A stretch of 64,000 bases of DNA from Halarcobacter ebronensis (GTDB lineage Bacteria > Campylobacterota > Campylobacteria > Campylobacterales > Arcobacteraceae): assembly GCF_013201825.1 (NCBI RefSeq), contig NZ_CP053836.1, forward strand, positions 930,001 to 994,000. The letters run 5' to 3'. This document shows, one piece after another, positions 17,532 through 26,807 of this stretch. Under the pieces are notes generated by a model. That model did no database searches and had not been told where the DNA came from. It was given only the letters and a program-made list of their open reading frames with translations. The position numbers were made by a program, and so were the translations under genes. Each line of letters begins with the position of its first letter. Within the stretch, counting starts at the first letter, position 1.

Positions 17532-18359
17532 ATGGCAATTAAAAAATTTAGACCAATAACTCCTGCAAGAAGATTTATGTCTGTAATGGACACTTCTGAT
17601 ATTACTTCTAAACCAACTGTTAGATCTTTATTAGTAAAACTAAATGCTAAAGCTGGTAGAAATAATTACGGTAGAATCACTTCAAGACACAAAGAAGCAG
17701 GTGCTAAAAAATTATATAGAATTATTGATTTCAAAAGAGATAAATTTGGAGTTGAAGGTACAGTAACTACTGTTGAGTACGATCCATACAGAAACTGTAG
17801 AATTTGTTTAGTTAGTTACCTAGATGGTGATAAAAGATATATTATTCAACCAACTGGTTTAAAAGTTGGAGATAAAGTACAAGCTGCTGAATCTGGTCTT
17901 GATATTTTACCAGGTAACGCAATGAGACTTATGAATATCCCTGTTGGTACAATGGTTCACAATATTGAACTTAAACCAGGTAAAGGTGCACAATTTGCAA
18001 GATCTGCTGGTGCATATGCTCAAATCATGGGTAGAGAAGACAAATATGTTATCTTAAGATTACCTTCTGGTGAAATGAGAAAAATTCTTGGTGTTTGTAT
18101 AGCAACAATTGGTGTTGTTGGAAACGAAGATTTCTCAAACATGGTAGTAGGTAAAGCTGGTAGAACTAGACACCTTGGTATTAGACCTCAAACAAGAGGT
18201 TCTGCAATGAACCCAGTTGATCACCCACACGGTGGAGGTGAAGGTAAAACTAACTCAGGAAGACATCCAGTTACTCCTTGGGGTATGCCAACTAAAGGTT
18301 ATAAAACTAGAAAGAAAAAAGCTAGTGACAAATTAATCATTTCAAGAAGAAAGAAGTAA
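17532..18359 (+). CDS. rplB: Ribosomal protein L2
   Basis: The 275-aa 50S protein is important for subunit joining and peptidyl transfer. The conserved [14 protein letters not shown] loop with the functionally important His is present near residue 230, and the C-terminus is strongly basic. Normal length. AGGAG precedes the ATG. Confidence 0.98.
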   Translation: MAIKKFRPITPARRFMSVMDTSDITSKPTVRSLLVKLNAKAGRNNYGRITSRHKEAGAKKLYRIIDFKRDKFGVEGTVTTVEYDPYRNCRICLVSYLDGDKRYIIQPTGLKVGDKVQAAESGLDILPGNAMRLMNIPVGTMVHNIELKPGKGAQFARSAGAYAQIMGREDKYVILRLPSGEMRKILGVCIATIGVVGNEDFSNMVVGKAGRTRHLGIRPQTRGSAMNPVDHPHGGGEGKTNSGRHPVTPWGMPTKGYKTRKKKASDKLIISRRKK

Positions 18360-18368
18360 GGGTTTAAG

Positions 18369-18647
18369 ATGGCAAGATCAATAAAAAAAGGTCCATTTGT
18401 AGACGCACACTTAATAAAAAAAGTTATTAAAGCTAATGAAGCTAACGATAAAAAACCAATTAAAACGTGGTCAAGAAGATCTATGATTCTACCTGAAATG
18501 ATTGGTTTAACATTTAATGTGCACAATGGTAGAAACTTTGTACCTGTATTAGTTACAGAAAACCACGTTGGATATAAATTAGGTGAATTTGCTCCAACTA
18601 GAACATTTAAAGGGCATAAAGGCTCTGTACAAAAAAAGGTAGGATGA
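18369..18647 (+). CDS. rpsS: Ribosomal protein S19
   Basis: The 92-aa 30S head protein pairs with S13. The opening [11 protein letters not shown] and TWSRRS segments and the [11 protein letters not shown]-type stretch (here [11 protein letters not shown]) are typical. rplV starts 4 bases after its stop. Confidence 0.98.
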   Translation: MARSIKKGPFVDAHLIKKVIKANEANDKKPIKTWSRRSMILPEMIGLTFNVHNGRNFVPVLVTENHVGYKLGEFAPTRTFKGHKGSVQKKVG

Positions 18648-18651
18648 TAGT

Positions 18652-18984
18652 ATGGGAAAAGCAATATTAAAATTTATTAGACTTTCTCCAATTAAAGCAA
18701 GACTTATTGCAAGAGAAGTGCAAGGTATGAATGCTGAGTATGCTATTGCATCATTAGAGTTTACTCCTAACAAAGCTGCTGGAATTATTTCAAAAGTAAT
18801 CGCTTCAGCTGTAGCAAACGCAGGATTAGAACCACAAGACGCGGTTATTACATCTGCTAGAGTTGACAAAGGTCCTGTTCTTAAGAGATTTACTCCAAGA
18901 GCAAGAGGAAGTGCATCACCAAAAAATAGACCAACTGCACACATTATGATTGAAGTAGCGGCTGCTGAAAAAGGAGACAAGTAA
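18652..18984 (+). CDS. rplV: Ribosomal protein L22
   Basis: The 110-aa 50S protein lines the exit tunnel. [15 protein letters not shown] and the hairpin [17 protein letters not shown] match the family; the hairpin is where macrolide-resistance changes arise in other bacteria. TAA overlaps the rpsC ATG. Confidence 0.97.
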   Translation: MGKAILKFIRLSPIKARLIAREVQGMNAEYAIASLEFTPNKAAGIISKVIASAVANAGLEPQDAVITSARVDKGPVLKRFTPRARGSASPKNRPTAHIMIEVAAAEKGDK

Positions 18985-19685
18985 TGGGTCAAAAAGTTAA
19001 TCCAATAGGTTTAAGATTAGGTATCAATAGAAACTGGGAATCAAGATGGTTTCCTAAATTCTCTAATATGCCTGCAAATGTAGCTGAAGATGATAAAATC
19101 AGAAAATTTGTAAAAAAAGAACTTTACTATGCTGGTGTTGCTCAAACTGTTGTTGAAAGAACAGCTAAAAAAGTTAGAGTAACTATAGTAGCAGCAAGAC
19201 CTGGTATTATCATTGGTAAAAAAGGTGCTGATGTTGAAAAACTTAAAAACTCTCTTTCAAAATTAGTTGGAAAAGAGATTGCAGTTAATATTAAAGAAGA
19301 GAGAAAACCACAACTTTCTGCTCAACTTTCTGCTGAAAATGTTGCTCAACAATTAGAGAGAAGGGTAGCATTTAGAAGAGCTATGAAAAGAGTTATGCAA
19401 AATGCTCTAAAATCTGGTGCAAAAGGTATCAAAGTTTCTGTTTCTGGAAGACTTGGTGGTGCTGAGATGGCTAGAACTGAGTGGTATTTAGAGGGAAGAG
19501 TTCCTTTACATACTTTAAGAGCAAGAATTGATTATGGTTTTGCTGAAGCTCATACAACTTATGGTTGTATTGGTATTAAAGTTTGGATTTTCAAAGGTGA
19601 AGTACTTGCTAAAGGTATTCCAACTGAGAAAGAAGTTGAGTCTAAACCTGCAAAAAGAAGACCAAGTAAAAGAAGAGGTAAATAA
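18984..19685 (+). CDS. rpsC: Ribosomal protein S3
   Basis: The 233-aa 30S protein at the mRNA entry site has a type-2 KH domain ([15 protein letters not shown], about residues 72-86) and a C-terminal S3 domain ([14 protein letters not shown]). The basic tail is [13 protein letters not shown]. It overlaps the rplV stop by one base. Confidence 0.98.
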   Translation: MGQKVNPIGLRLGINRNWESRWFPKFSNMPANVAEDDKIRKFVKKELYYAGVAQTVVERTAKKVRVTIVAARPGIIIGKKGADVEKLKNSLSKLVGKEIAVNIKEERKPQLSAQLSAENVAQQLERRVAFRRAMKRVMQNALKSGAKGIKVSVSGRLGGAEMARTEWYLEGRVPLHTLRARIDYGFAEAHTTYGCIGIKVWIFKGEVLAKGIPTEKEVESKPAKRRPSKRRGK

Positions 19686-19687
19686 TC

Positions 19688-20113
19688 ATGTTAATGCCTA
19701 AAAGAATGAAATACAGAAAATACCAAAAAGGTAGAAACAGAGGTAAAGCACAAAGAGGTAACTCTTTAGCTTACGGTGAATATGGTATTAAAGCTTTAGA
19801 GCATGGAAGAATTGATTCAAGACAAATCGAAGCTGCCAGAATTGCTATGACAAGAAAAGTAAAAAGAGCTGCTAAAGTATGGATTATGGTATTCCCAGAT
19901 AAACCACTTACTGCTAAACCACTTGAAACAAGAATGGGTAAAGGTAAAGGTGCAATCGATAAATGGGTTATGAATATCAAACCAGGAAGAGTTTGCTTCG
20001 AAATGGCTGGTGTGTCTGAAGATTTAGCAAAAGAGGCTCTATCATTAGCACAACATAAGTTACCATTCAAAACTAAAATTGTAAGTAGAGAAAGTGAAAA
20101 TGATTTATTCTGA
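19688..20113 (+). CDS. rplP: Ribosomal protein L16
   Basis: The 141-aa 50S protein organises the A-site tRNA region. It opens with [19 protein letters not shown] and has [11 protein letters not shown]. Its last 14 bases overlap rpmC. Confidence 0.98.
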   Translation: MLMPKRMKYRKYQKGRNRGKAQRGNSLAYGEYGIKALEHGRIDSRQIEAARIAMTRKVKRAAKVWIMVFPDKPLTAKPLETRMGKGKGAIDKWVMNIKPGRVCFEMAGVSEDLAKEALSLAQHKLPFKTKIVSRESENDLF

Positions 20114-20291
20114 TTTAAATGAGAAAAGCTTACAAGAGCTAAATGAGTTATTAAAAGAGAAAAAGGTGCTACTTTTTGAATTAAAAGCTAAGCTAAAAAC
20201 TATGCAGTTAACTAATACTTCTGAATTAAGAGCGTGCAAAAAAGACATCGCTAGAATTCAAACAGCTATTACTGCAGCAAAAGCTAACTAA
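20100..20291 (+). CDS. rpmC: Ribosomal protein L29
   Basis: The 63-aa two-helix 50S protein lies near the tunnel exit. [20 protein letters not shown] is conserved in Campylobacterota. I take ATG 20100 rather than GTG 20094, because the N-terminus MIYSDLNEK then aligns with the known family start. Confidence 0.95.
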   Translation: MIYSDLNEKSLQELNELLKEKKVLLFELKAKLKTMQLTNTSELRACKKDIARIQTAITAAKAN

Positions 20292-20302
20292 GGATCCAAA
20301 GT

Positions 20303-20557
20303 ATGAGTTCACATAAAAGAGAGATTCAAGGTGTAGTGGTTAAAAAAGCTGGTGACAAAACAGCATCTGTATTAGTTACTAGACAAGTTTTACACCCTAA
20401 ATACCACAAAACAGTTAAAAGATTTAAAAAGTATTTAGTTCATGATGAAAAAAATGAGTTAAATGAAGGTGACACAGTAATTGCTATTGAGTGTAGACCT
20501 TTATCAAAAACTAAATCTTTCAGATTAAAGACAATAGTAGCTACAGGAGTTAAATAA
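20303..20557 (+). CDS. rpsQ: Ribosomal protein S17
   Basis: The 84-aa 30S OB-fold protein binds early in assembly. [20 protein letters not shown] and [14 protein letters not shown] are family segments. TAA overlaps the rplN ATG. Confidence 0.97.
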   Translation: MSSHKREIQGVVVKKAGDKTASVLVTRQVLHPKYHKTVKRFKKYLVHDEKNELNEGDTVIAIECRPLSKTKSFRLKTIVATGVK

Positions 20558-20925
20558 TGATTCAAAGTTTTACTAGATTAAATGTAGCTGATAACACTGG
20601 TGCTAAAGAGATCATGTGTATTAAAGTTTTAGGTGGTTCTAAAAGAAGATATGCATCTGTAGGTGACGTTATTGTTGCTTCAGTTAAAAAAGCTTTACCA
20701 ACTGGTAAAGTTAAAAAAGGTGCTGTTGTTAAAGCTGTAGTTGTAAGAACACACAAAGAAGTTCAAAGAGAAAACGGATCTTTAATTAGATTCGATGACA
20801 ATGCTGCAGTAATCCTAGATGCTAAAAGAGAACCAATTGGTACAAGGATTTTTGGACCTGTAGCTAGAGAAGTTAGATACGCAGGTTTTATGAAAATTGT
20901 TTCACTTGCTCCGGAGGTATTATAA
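20557..20925 (+). CDS. rplN: Ribosomal protein L14
   Basis: The 122-aa 50S protein sits at the subunit interface; it is also the docking site of the silencing factor RsfS in other bacteria. [19 protein letters not shown] and [11 protein letters not shown] are diagnostic. TAA overlaps the rplX ATG. Confidence 0.98.
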   Translation: MIQSFTRLNVADNTGAKEIMCIKVLGGSKRRYASVGDVIVASVKKALPTGKVKKGAVVKAVVVRTHKEVQRENGSLIRFDDNAAVILDAKREPIGTRIFGPVAREVRYAGFMKIVSLAPEVL

Positions 20926-21164
20926 TGGCTGCTAAATTGAAGATTAAAAAAGGTGATACTGTAAAAATTATTGCTGGAGACGACAAAGGTAAAACTGGTG
21001 AAGTTTTAGCTGTTTTCCCTTCAAAAGGTCAAGTAATCGTTAAAGATTGTAAAGTGGCTAAAAAGACAGTTAAACCAGATCAAGAGAAAAACCCAAATGG
21101 TGGTTTTGTAAATAAAGAGATGCCAATTAACATCTCTAATGTAGCAAAAGTAGAAGGTGAGTAA
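20925..21164 (+). CDS. rplX: Ribosomal protein L24
   Basis: The 79-aa KOW-domain protein starts 50S assembly. [20 protein letters not shown] is the KOW motif. Slightly shorter than E. coli L24 (about 104 aa), as in other Campylobacterota. Confidence 0.97.
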   Translation: MAAKLKIKKGDTVKIIAGDDKGKTGEVLAVFPSKGQVIVKDCKVAKKTVKPDQEKNPNGGFVNKEMPINISNVAKVEGE

Positions 21165-21165
21165 G

Positions 21166-21714
21166 ATGGCAGCAAGACTATTTGAAAGATATAATGCAGA
21201 AATCAAGCCAGCTTTAGAGTCTGAGTTTCCTAAAAATAAAACATTAACTGCTAAATTAGAAAAAGTAGTTATTTCTGTTGGTGCTGGTGAAGCTATGAAA
21301 GATAGTAAATTAATGCAAAACATTGAAGATACTATCTCTTTAATCGCTGGACAAAGAGCAGTAAAAGTTATTGCTAAAAAATCAGTTGCTGGTTTTAAAG
21401 TAAGAGAAGGTATGCCTGTAGGTGTAAAAGTTACTTTAAGAGGTGAAAATATGTATAACTTTTTAGATAAGTTATGTTCAATTGCACTTCCAAGAGTAAA
21501 AGACTTTAGAGGTTTAAACAGAAACGGTTTTGATGGTAGAGGTAACTTCAACTTTGGTTTAGATGAGCAATTAATGTTCCCAGAAGTTGTATATGATAAT
21601 ATTATTAAAACTCATGGTATGAACATTTCAATTTCAACATCTGCTGATAATGATCAAGAAGCATACAGATTATTAGAGCTTGTTGGAGTTCCATTTACTA
21701 AAGGAAGAGCGTAA
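21166..21714 (+). CDS. rplE: Ribosomal protein L5
   Basis: The 182-aa 5S rRNA-binding protein of the central protuberance has [11 protein letters not shown] and the INNSTTA-type fold end. ATG 21166 is preferred over an in-frame GTG at 21157 because AAGGTGAG lies directly before it. TAA overlaps rpsN. Confidence 0.97.
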   Translation: MAARLFERYNAEIKPALESEFPKNKTLTAKLEKVVISVGAGEAMKDSKLMQNIEDTISLIAGQRAVKVIAKKSVAGFKVREGMPVGVKVTLRGENMYNFLDKLCSIALPRVKDFRGLNRNGFDGRGNFNFGLDEQLMFPEVVYDNIIKTHGMNISISTSADNDQEAYRLLELVGVPFTKGRA

Positions 21715-21899
21715 TGGCAAAGAAATCAATGATTGCTAAACAAAAGAGAACTCCTAAGTTCTCTACAAGAGCATATACAAGATGTTCTGTTTGTGGTAGA
21801 CCGCACTCTGTATACAAAGATTTCGGTCTTTGTAGACTTTGTTTAAGAAAAATGGCTAACGAGGGATTACTTCCTGGCGTTAAAAAATCTAGTTGGTAG
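21714..21899 (+). CDS. rpsN: Ribosomal protein S14, zinc-binding type
   Basis: The 61-aa short S14 carries two CxxC pairs (CSVC and CRLC, about residues 23-26 and 39-42) that hold a zinc ion. This is the C+ paralogue; many bacteria replace it with a zinc-free long form under zinc limitation, and no second copy is in this window. Confidence 0.97.
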   Translation: MAKKSMIAKQKRTPKFSTRAYTRCSVCGRPHSVYKDFGLCRLCLRKMANEGLLPGVKKSSW

Positions 21900-21912
21900 G
21901 AGAATAAAAGCT

Positions 21913-22311
21913 ATGATGAATGATATAATCGCAGATGCTTTAACTAGAATTAGAAATGCTGCAATGAGAAAATTAGAAGTTGCAACATTATTACATTCTA
22001 ATACAGTAGTTGGAATTTTAAGTGTACTTGAGAAGAAAGGGTACATCGAAGGATTCAAAGAAGTTGATGGTGAAAAAAATAAGAAAACAATCCAAGTTAC
22101 ATTAAAATATGATGATAACGAAAGATCTGTAATCAACGAATTAAAAAGAGTTTCAACTCCAGGAAGAAGAGTTTATAAAAACGCTTCTGAAATTAAAACT
22201 TTCAAAAATGGATATGGTACAATCATTGTTTCTACAAACAAAGGTGTAATTGCAAATGATGAAGCTTTCGCTGCTAATGTTGGTGGTGAAGTTCTATGTA
22301 CTGTATGGTAG
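21913..22311 (+). CDS. rpsH: Ribosomal protein S8
   Basis: The 132-aa 30S assembly protein; in E. coli it represses the spc operon. It opens with [14 protein letters not shown] and ends with [12 protein letters not shown] 21913 is kept because MMNDII aligns with the Campylobacter start; ATG 21916 is also possible. Confidence 0.97.
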   Translation: MMNDIIADALTRIRNAAMRKLEVATLLHSNTVVGILSVLEKKGYIEGFKEVDGEKNKKTIQVTLKYDDNERSVINELKRVSTPGRRVYKNASEIKTFKNGYGTIIVSTNKGVIANDEAFAANVGGEVLCTVW

Positions 22312-22320
22312 GAGAGTGTA

Positions 22321-22857
22321 ATGTCTAGAATTGGAAAAAAACCTATCGCAATTCCATCAGGTGTAGAAGTTGCAGTTGATGGTACAATCGTAACAGTTAA
22401 AAAAGGAAACAAAGCTATTCCTGTTGAAACACACGGAAGAGTTGAAGTTAAAATTGATAACGGTAATGTTGTTTTAGAAAGAATTGGTGAAACAAAAGAA
22501 TCATCAGCTTTCTGGGGAACATACAGAGCATTAATTAACAATGCGGTAACTGGACTATCTGAAGGTTTCTCAAAATCTTTAGAAATCAACGGTGTTGGTT
22601 ACAGAGCAGCAGTAAAAGGAAAAATCTTAGAACTACAATTAGGTTATTCACACCCAATCAACTATGATATTCCAGAAGGTTTAGAAGTTACTGTTGAAAA
22701 AAACATTATTAGTGTAAAAGGTGCTGACAAACAACAAGTTGGTCAAGCTGCAGCAATTATTAGAGGCTTTAGAGCTCCTGAACCATATAAAGGTAAAGGT
22801 GTTAAATATACTGATGAGAAAATCATCAGAAAAGCTGGTAAAACTGCTAAGAAATAA
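22321..22857 (+). CDS. rplF: Ribosomal protein L6
   Basis: The 178-aa 50S protein sits near the factor-binding site. [15 protein letters not shown] and the C-terminal [14 protein letters not shown] are diagnostic. GGAGAG precedes the ATG. Confidence 0.98.
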   Translation: MSRIGKKPIAIPSGVEVAVDGTIVTVKKGNKAIPVETHGRVEVKIDNGNVVLERIGETKESSAFWGTYRALINNAVTGLSEGFSKSLEINGVGYRAAVKGKILELQLGYSHPINYDIPEGLEVTVEKNIISVKGADKQQVGQAAAIIRGFRAPEPYKGKGVKYTDEKIIRKAGKTAKK

Positions 22858-22867
22858 GGTGTGAAGT

Positions 22868-23230
22868 ATGAGTAGAGCAAAAGATATATTAAAGAAAAAC
22901 TCTTTAAGAGCAATCAGAAAGAAGAGAGTTAGAGGAAGTATAGCTAAAGGTACTGCGCAATCACCTAGAGTAACTATTTTCAAATCAAATAGATACTTAA
23001 GTGCACAAGCAATTGATGATGTTGCAGGTGTTACATTAGTAGCAGTAAACTCTAAAGCTTTAGGTCTAAATGTTAACAAAGCTAATGCAGTTAAAGTTGC
23101 AGCACAGTTTGCAGAGAACTTAAAAGCTGCTGGAATTGAAACAGTAGTATTTGATAGAAATGGATACCTTTATCATGGTGTAATAGCAAGTTTTGCTGAT
23201 GCACTTAGAGATAATGGTATTAAATTATAA
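22868..23230 (+). CDS. rplR: Ribosomal protein L18
   Basis: The 120-aa 5S rRNA-binding protein has the pattern RKKRVRGSIAKGTAQSPR near the start and FDRNGYLYHGVIASFADALR at the end. AAGG lies upstream of the ATG. Confidence 0.97.
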   Translation: MSRAKDILKKNSLRAIRKKRVRGSIAKGTAQSPRVTIFKSNRYLSAQAIDDVAGVTLVAVNSKALGLNVNKANAVKVAAQFAENLKAAGIETVVFDRNGYLYHGVIASFADALRDNGIKL

Positions 23231-23239
23231 GGGTTAATG

Positions 23240-23683
23240 ATGGCAGCAGTAAATAGAGAAGATTTTCAAGAAGCAATCGTTAAAATCGGAAGAGTAACAA
23301 AAGTTGTAAAAGGTGGTAGAAGATTCAGATTTACAGCTTTAGTTGTTGTTGGAGATAAAAACGGTACAGTTGGATTTGGTACAGGAAAAGCTAAAGAGGT
23401 TCCTGATGCAATTAAAAAAGCTTTAGATGATGCATTTAAATCTTTAGTAAAAGTTAATATTCATGGTACTACTATTGCTCATGATATTGAACATAAATAT
23501 AATTCAAGTAAAATTTTATTAAAACCAGCATCAGAAGGTACAGGGCTTATAGCAGGAGGTGCTGCAAGACCAGTACTAGAACTTTCTGGAGTTAAAGATA
23601 TTATTGCAAAATCTTTAGGTTCAAATAATCCAAACAACCTTGTACAAGCTACAGTTGAAGCATTAGCAAGAATTAAAGGATAA
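23240..23683 (+). CDS. rpsE: Ribosomal protein S5
   Basis: The 147-aa 30S fidelity protein. [19 protein letters not shown] is the RNA-binding double-stranded fold and [15 protein letters not shown] the second domain. Two ATGs lie in tandem; 23240 gives better spacing to AAGGG and the usual MAAVNRED start. Confidence 0.96.
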   Translation: MAAVNREDFQEAIVKIGRVTKVVKGGRRFRFTALVVVGDKNGTVGFGTGKAKEVPDAIKKALDDAFKSLVKVNIHGTTIAHDIEHKYNSSKILLKPASEGTGLIAGGAARPVLELSGVKDIIAKSLGSNNPNNLVQATVEALARIKG

Positions 23684-23686
23684 TTG

Positions 23687-24085
23687 ATGGCATTAGAAAA
23701 TTTACAACCAGCAGAAGGTAGTACAAAAAATGTTAAGAGAATAGGTAGAGGACAAGGTTCTGGAACTGGTAAAACTGCCGGTAAAGGAAACAAAGGTCAA
23801 AAAGCTAGATCTGGATACAAAATCAAAAGAGGTTTTGAGGGTGGTCAACAACCATTACAAAAAAGACTTCCAAAAGTTGGTTTTTTCTCTAGAGTAGTAA
23901 AACCATATTCACTTAATGTAGATAAAGTAAAAAGCGTTGCTGAACTAAATGAAATTACAGTTGAAACAATTAAAACTGTATACAAACTTTCTAAAAGTGT
24001 TACAAAAGTTAAATTAGTTGGTGCATCTGCAAAAGATTTAGTATCTAAGATTAAAGACGAAAACGTAACAACTACTGGAAATTGA
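23687..24085 (+). CDS. rplO: Ribosomal protein L15
   Basis: The 132-aa late-assembly 50S protein has the glycine-rich RNA-binding stretch [22 protein letters not shown] 23687 is chosen over an in-frame TTG at 23684 because AAAGGA fits it. No rpmD (L30) gene lies between rpsE and rplO, as is usual in this phylum. Confidence 0.97.
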   Translation: MALENLQPAEGSTKNVKRIGRGQGSGTGKTAGKGNKGQKARSGYKIKRGFEGGQQPLQKRLPKVGFFSRVVKPYSLNVDKVKSVAELNEITVETIKTVYKLSKSVTKVKLVGASAKDLVSKIKDENVTTTGN

Positions 24086-24087
24086 TT

Positions 24088-25350
24088 ATGAATAAAGATC
24101 TAATAAATAAGATTCTTCTTACATTAGGTTTTATTTTACTCTATAGGTTACTGGCTTATGTGCCAGTTCCTGGAGTTAATATTGACGTAGTAAAAGAATT
24201 TTTTGATTCAAATGCAAACAATGCATTAGGTCTTGTGAATATGTTTAGTGGTAATGCAGTGTCAAGACTGTCTATTATATCACTAGGTATTATGCCTTAC
24301 ATTACAGCTTCAATTATTATGGAGCTACTTGCCGCAACTTTCCCAGCACTTGGTAAAATGAAAAAAGAGAGAGATGGGATGCAAAAATATATGCAAATCA
24401 TCAGATATACAACTATTGTAATTACTCTTATTCAATCTATTGGTGTATCAATGGGTCTTAACTCATTAACTGGACAAAGTGGACAAAGTGCAATTTCTAT
24501 AGATATGAATACATTTGTTGCAGTATCTTCAATTTCAATGCTTACAGGAACTATGCTTTTAATGTGGATTGGTGAACAAATCACACAAAGAGGTATAGGT
24601 AATGGTATTTCGCTTATTATCTTTGCAGGTATCGTTTCAGCAATTCCAGGAGCTATTGGTGGTACTATAGATTTAGTTAATAATGGACAAATGAACTTTT
24701 TAACTGTAATTGCAATTTTAGTTATTGTTTTAGCAACTGTTGGAGCAATTATCTATGTTGAATTAGGTGAAAGAAGAGTTCCTGTTTCATACTCAAGAAA
24801 AGTTATGATGCAAAATCAAAACAGAAGAGTTATGAACTATATTCCAATAAAAGTAAACCTATCAGGAGTTATTCCTGCAATTTTTGCAAGTGCAATTTTA
24901 ATGTTCCCTGCAACAGTATTGCAAGGAAGCCAAAACAAATTTATGTTAGCTATTGCAGACTTTATTAGTCCAACTTCATATACATTTAATATCTTAATGT
25001 TTTTATTTGTAGTTTTCTTTGCATTCTTTTATGCATCAATTACATTTAACGCAAAAGATATTTCTGAGAACTTAAAGAAACAAGGTGGATTTATTCCAGG
25101 TGTACGACCAGGAGAATCAACAGCTGGGTTCTTAAATGAAGTTGCAAGTAAACTTACTCTTTGGGGAGCTGTATATCTTGGTCTTATCTCAACTGTGCCT
25201 TGGCTTTTAGTAAAAGCTATGGGAGTTCCATTCTATTTTGGTGGAGTTGCTGTTCTTATCGTTGTTCAAGTTGCTATTGATACAATGAGAAAAATAGAGG
25301 CTCAACAGTATATGAATAAATATCAAACTCTAAGTGCGGTTGGACTATAA
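24088..25350 (+). CDS. secY: Protein translocase subunit SecY
   Basis: Channel subunit of the Sec translocon in the inner membrane. About 420 aa with ten hydrophobic segments. The plug/TM2 region has NMFSGNAVSRLSIISLGIMPY, split here between residues ~52 and 72, and the cytoplasmic loop has GERRVPVSYSRK. ATG 24088 is preferred to a TTG two codons upstream. Location between rplO and map is the standard one. Confidence 0.97.
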   Translation: MNKDLINKILLTLGFILLYRLLAYVPVPGVNIDVVKEFFDSNANNALGLVNMFSGNAVSRLSIISLGIMPYITASIIMELLAATFPALGKMKKERDGMQKYMQIIRYTTIVITLIQSIGVSMGLNSLTGQSGQSAISIDMNTFVAVSSISMLTGTMLLMWIGEQITQRGIGNGISLIIFAGIVSAIPGAIGGTIDLVNNGQMNFLTVIAILVIVLATVGAIIYVELGERRVPVSYSRKVMMQNQNRRVMNYIPIKVNLSGVIPAIFASAILMFPATVLQGSQNKFMLAIADFISPTSYTFNILMFLFVVFFAFFYASITFNAKDISENLKKQGGFIPGVRPGESTAGFLNEVASKLTLWGAVYLGLISTVPWLLVKAMGVPFYFGGVAVLIVVQVAIDTMRKIEAQQYMNKYQTLSAVGL

Positions 25351-25354
25351 AATT

Positions 25355-26119
25355 ATGGCTATTCCTTTAAGAAAACCTAATGAAATTGAAAAACTTCGCA
25401 CTGCATCCGTTGCAGTTGCGAAGACTCTAAAATATCTTGAAAAAAATGTAAAAGCTGGAATGACTCTTTTAGAAGTTAACCAAATGGGTGAAGATTTTAT
25501 TGCAAGCCTTGGGGCTAGACCTGCTTTTAAAGGTCTATATGGTTTCCCAGCAGGAGTTTGTACTTCACTAAATGAAGTTATTATTCACGGAATTCCAGAT
25601 GAAAAAGTTTTAAAAGAGGGTGATATTTTAGGGCTTGATATAGGTACTGAAATTGATGGATGGTATGGTGATGCAGCAATTACTATGCCTATAGGGAAAA
25701 TATCAAAAGAGGATGAAGATCTAATTGCTTGTTCTAAAGATGCCTTATATTATGCAATCGATATTATAGAAGAGGGAATGAGATTTAAAGAGTTATCTTC
25801 AATGATTGAAAAATTTATCGTAGATAGAGGTTATCAACCTTTAGTTAGATTTTGTGGTCATGGTATTGGTAAAAAACCTCATGGTGAGCCAGAGATTCCA
25901 AACTATTTGGAGTCAGGAAATGCAAAATCAGGTCCAAAAATTAAAAATGGAATGGTATTTTGTATAGAACCTATGATTTGTCAGAAAAAAAGAGAACCAA
26001 TTATCTTAGAAAATGATTGGGATGTTGTCTCTGAAGATGGATTAAGAGGAAGTCATTATGAGCATACAGTTGCTGTTGTTAATGGAAAAGCAGTTATTTT
26101 AAGTCAAGTAGAAGAGTAA
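25355..26119 (+). CDS. map: Methionine aminopeptidase type I
   Basis: Removes the initiator methionine from new proteins. The 254-aa enzyme shows the metal-ligand set: Asp in [16 protein letters not shown], His in [14 protein letters not shown], Glu in FCIEPM and Glu in HYEHTVAV. There is no N-terminal zinc extension, so it is the short type Ia form. The start ATG lies 4 bases after the secY stop; an upstream in-frame start within secY is unlikely. Confidence 0.97.
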   Translation: MAIPLRKPNEIEKLRTASVAVAKTLKYLEKNVKAGMTLLEVNQMGEDFIASLGARPAFKGLYGFPAGVCTSLNEVIIHGIPDEKVLKEGDILGLDIGTEIDGWYGDAAITMPIGKISKEDEDLIACSKDALYYAIDIIEEGMRFKELSSMIEKFIVDRGYQPLVRFCGHGIGKKPHGEPEIPNYLESGNAKSGPKIKNGMVFCIEPMICQKKREPIILENDWDVVSEDGLRGSHYEHTVAVVNGKAVILSQVEE

Positions 26120-26133
26120 ACCTAGGAGAAAAT

Positions 26134-26352
26134 GTGGCAAAGGATGATGTAATAGTAATTGATGGTAAAGTTATTGAAGCTTTACCAAATGCTATGTTCA
26201 GAGTAGAATTAGATAATGGACATGTAGTTTTATGTCATATCTCAGGAAAAATGAGAATGCACTACATAAAAATATTACCTGGTGATAAAGTAAAAGTTGA
26301 AATTACACCATATTCACTAGATAAGGGTAGAATTACTCACAGATATAAATAG
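26134..26352 (+). CDS. infA: Translation initiation factor IF-1
   Basis: The 72-aa OB-fold factor blocks the A site during initiation. [18 protein letters not shown] and RITHRYK are characteristic. The start is GTG with AGGAG upstream; an ATG two bases before lies in a different frame. It ends the operon: the rpmJ-rpsM-rpsK-rpsD-rpoA-rplQ genes do not follow. Confidence 0.97.
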   Translation: MAKDDVIVIDGKVIEALPNAMFRVELDNGHVVLCHISGKMRMHYIKILPGDKVKVEITPYSLDKGRITHRYK

Positions 26353-26388
26353 GGATAATATCAAGCTATATTATCCTTTATTCTTTTT
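26353..26388 (+). terminator. Rho-independent terminator of the S10/spc operon
   Basis: GGATAATAT (26353-26361) pairs perfectly with ATATTATCC (26368-26376) across a 6-nt loop, followed by a T-rich run (TTTATTCTTTTTT). It begins at the infA stop. Confidence 0.9.
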
Positions 26389-26394
26389 TAAAGT

Positions 26395-26472
26395 AAATAG
26401 ACCTATGAAGCCTATAAATTAGCTATTCGCGCTTTTAAAAAGTAACTAATCATAAACTTCATAGGTCTATTT
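26395..26472. repeat. 16-bp perfect inverted repeat with structured 46-nt loop
   Basis: AAATAGACCTATGAAG (26395-26410) and CTTCATAGGTCTATTT (26457-26472) are exact complements. Inside, ATTAG and CTAAT can pair around an inner loop containing TTCGCGC. It sits between the infA terminator and the stop of the convergent HTH gene. It is more elaborate than a simple terminator, so a small RNA or a repeat element is possible. Confidence 0.7.
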
Positions 26473-26473
26473 T

Positions 26474-26686
26474 TCACATAGCTCTATTTTTTGTTAAATC
26501 AATCTCATTTTCAATATGTTTTTTTTGTTCAATCATAAAATTTAGATGCTGTTTTAATAACTCTTTATCTCTATATGACTCAATAATAAACTCATAAAGT
26601 TTTGGTCTATTTTTTTTCCAATTGTGTAAAGTTGTTTTATTAACCTCTAAATCTTTTTCCAACTTTCTAAAACTCGGATAACTCAT
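26474..26686 (-). CDS. Small helix-turn-helix DNA-binding protein
   Basis: The 70-aa protein has an N-terminal helix-turn-helix-like stretch (FRKLEKDLEVNKTTLHNWKK, residues ~6-25) followed by a basic helix and a charged C-terminal helix that could dimerise. AAGGAAAAG stands before the ATG. Its own promoter (TTGACA, 17 bp, TACAAT on the minus strand) contains an operator-like half site in the spacer, pointing to autorepression. It lies divergent from the UDG-family gene, which has similar sites. Family name not recognised. Confidence 0.65.
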   Translation of the reverse strand: MSYPSFRKLEKDLEVNKTTLHNWKKNRPKLYEFIIESYRDKELLKQHLNFMIEQKKHIENEIDLTKNRAM

Positions 26687-26707
26687 TCTTTTCCTTTTGT
26701 GTTGATG

Positions 26708-26736
26708 ATTGTATCAATAATTTGTACATATGTCAA
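26708..26736 (-). promoter_or_regulatory. Promoter of the small HTH gene
   Basis: On the minus strand TTGACA (26736-26731), exactly 17 bases, then TACAAT (26713-26708), about 20 bases before the ATG. The operator arm 26715-26729 fills the spacer. Confidence 0.75.
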
Positions 26737-26801
26737 TATAAAATTATAGTAATGTACAAATTATTGGAACAAATTATTCCAAAAGTAGTTTTTTTGTACA
26801 A
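26715..26801. promoter_or_regulatory. Operator-like sites TTTGTACAT / ATGTACAAA / TTTGTACAA
   Basis: CAATAATTTGTACAT (26715-26729) and ATGTACAAATTATTG (26752-26766) are a perfect 15-bp inverted repeat. A third copy of the core, TTTGTACAA, lies at 26793-26801 over the likely -10 box of the UDG-family gene. TTGGAA/TTCCAA (about 26764-26781) adds a further dyad. The arrangement fits a dimeric repressor controlling both divergent genes. Confidence 0.65.
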
Positions 26802-26807
26802 TTTCGT

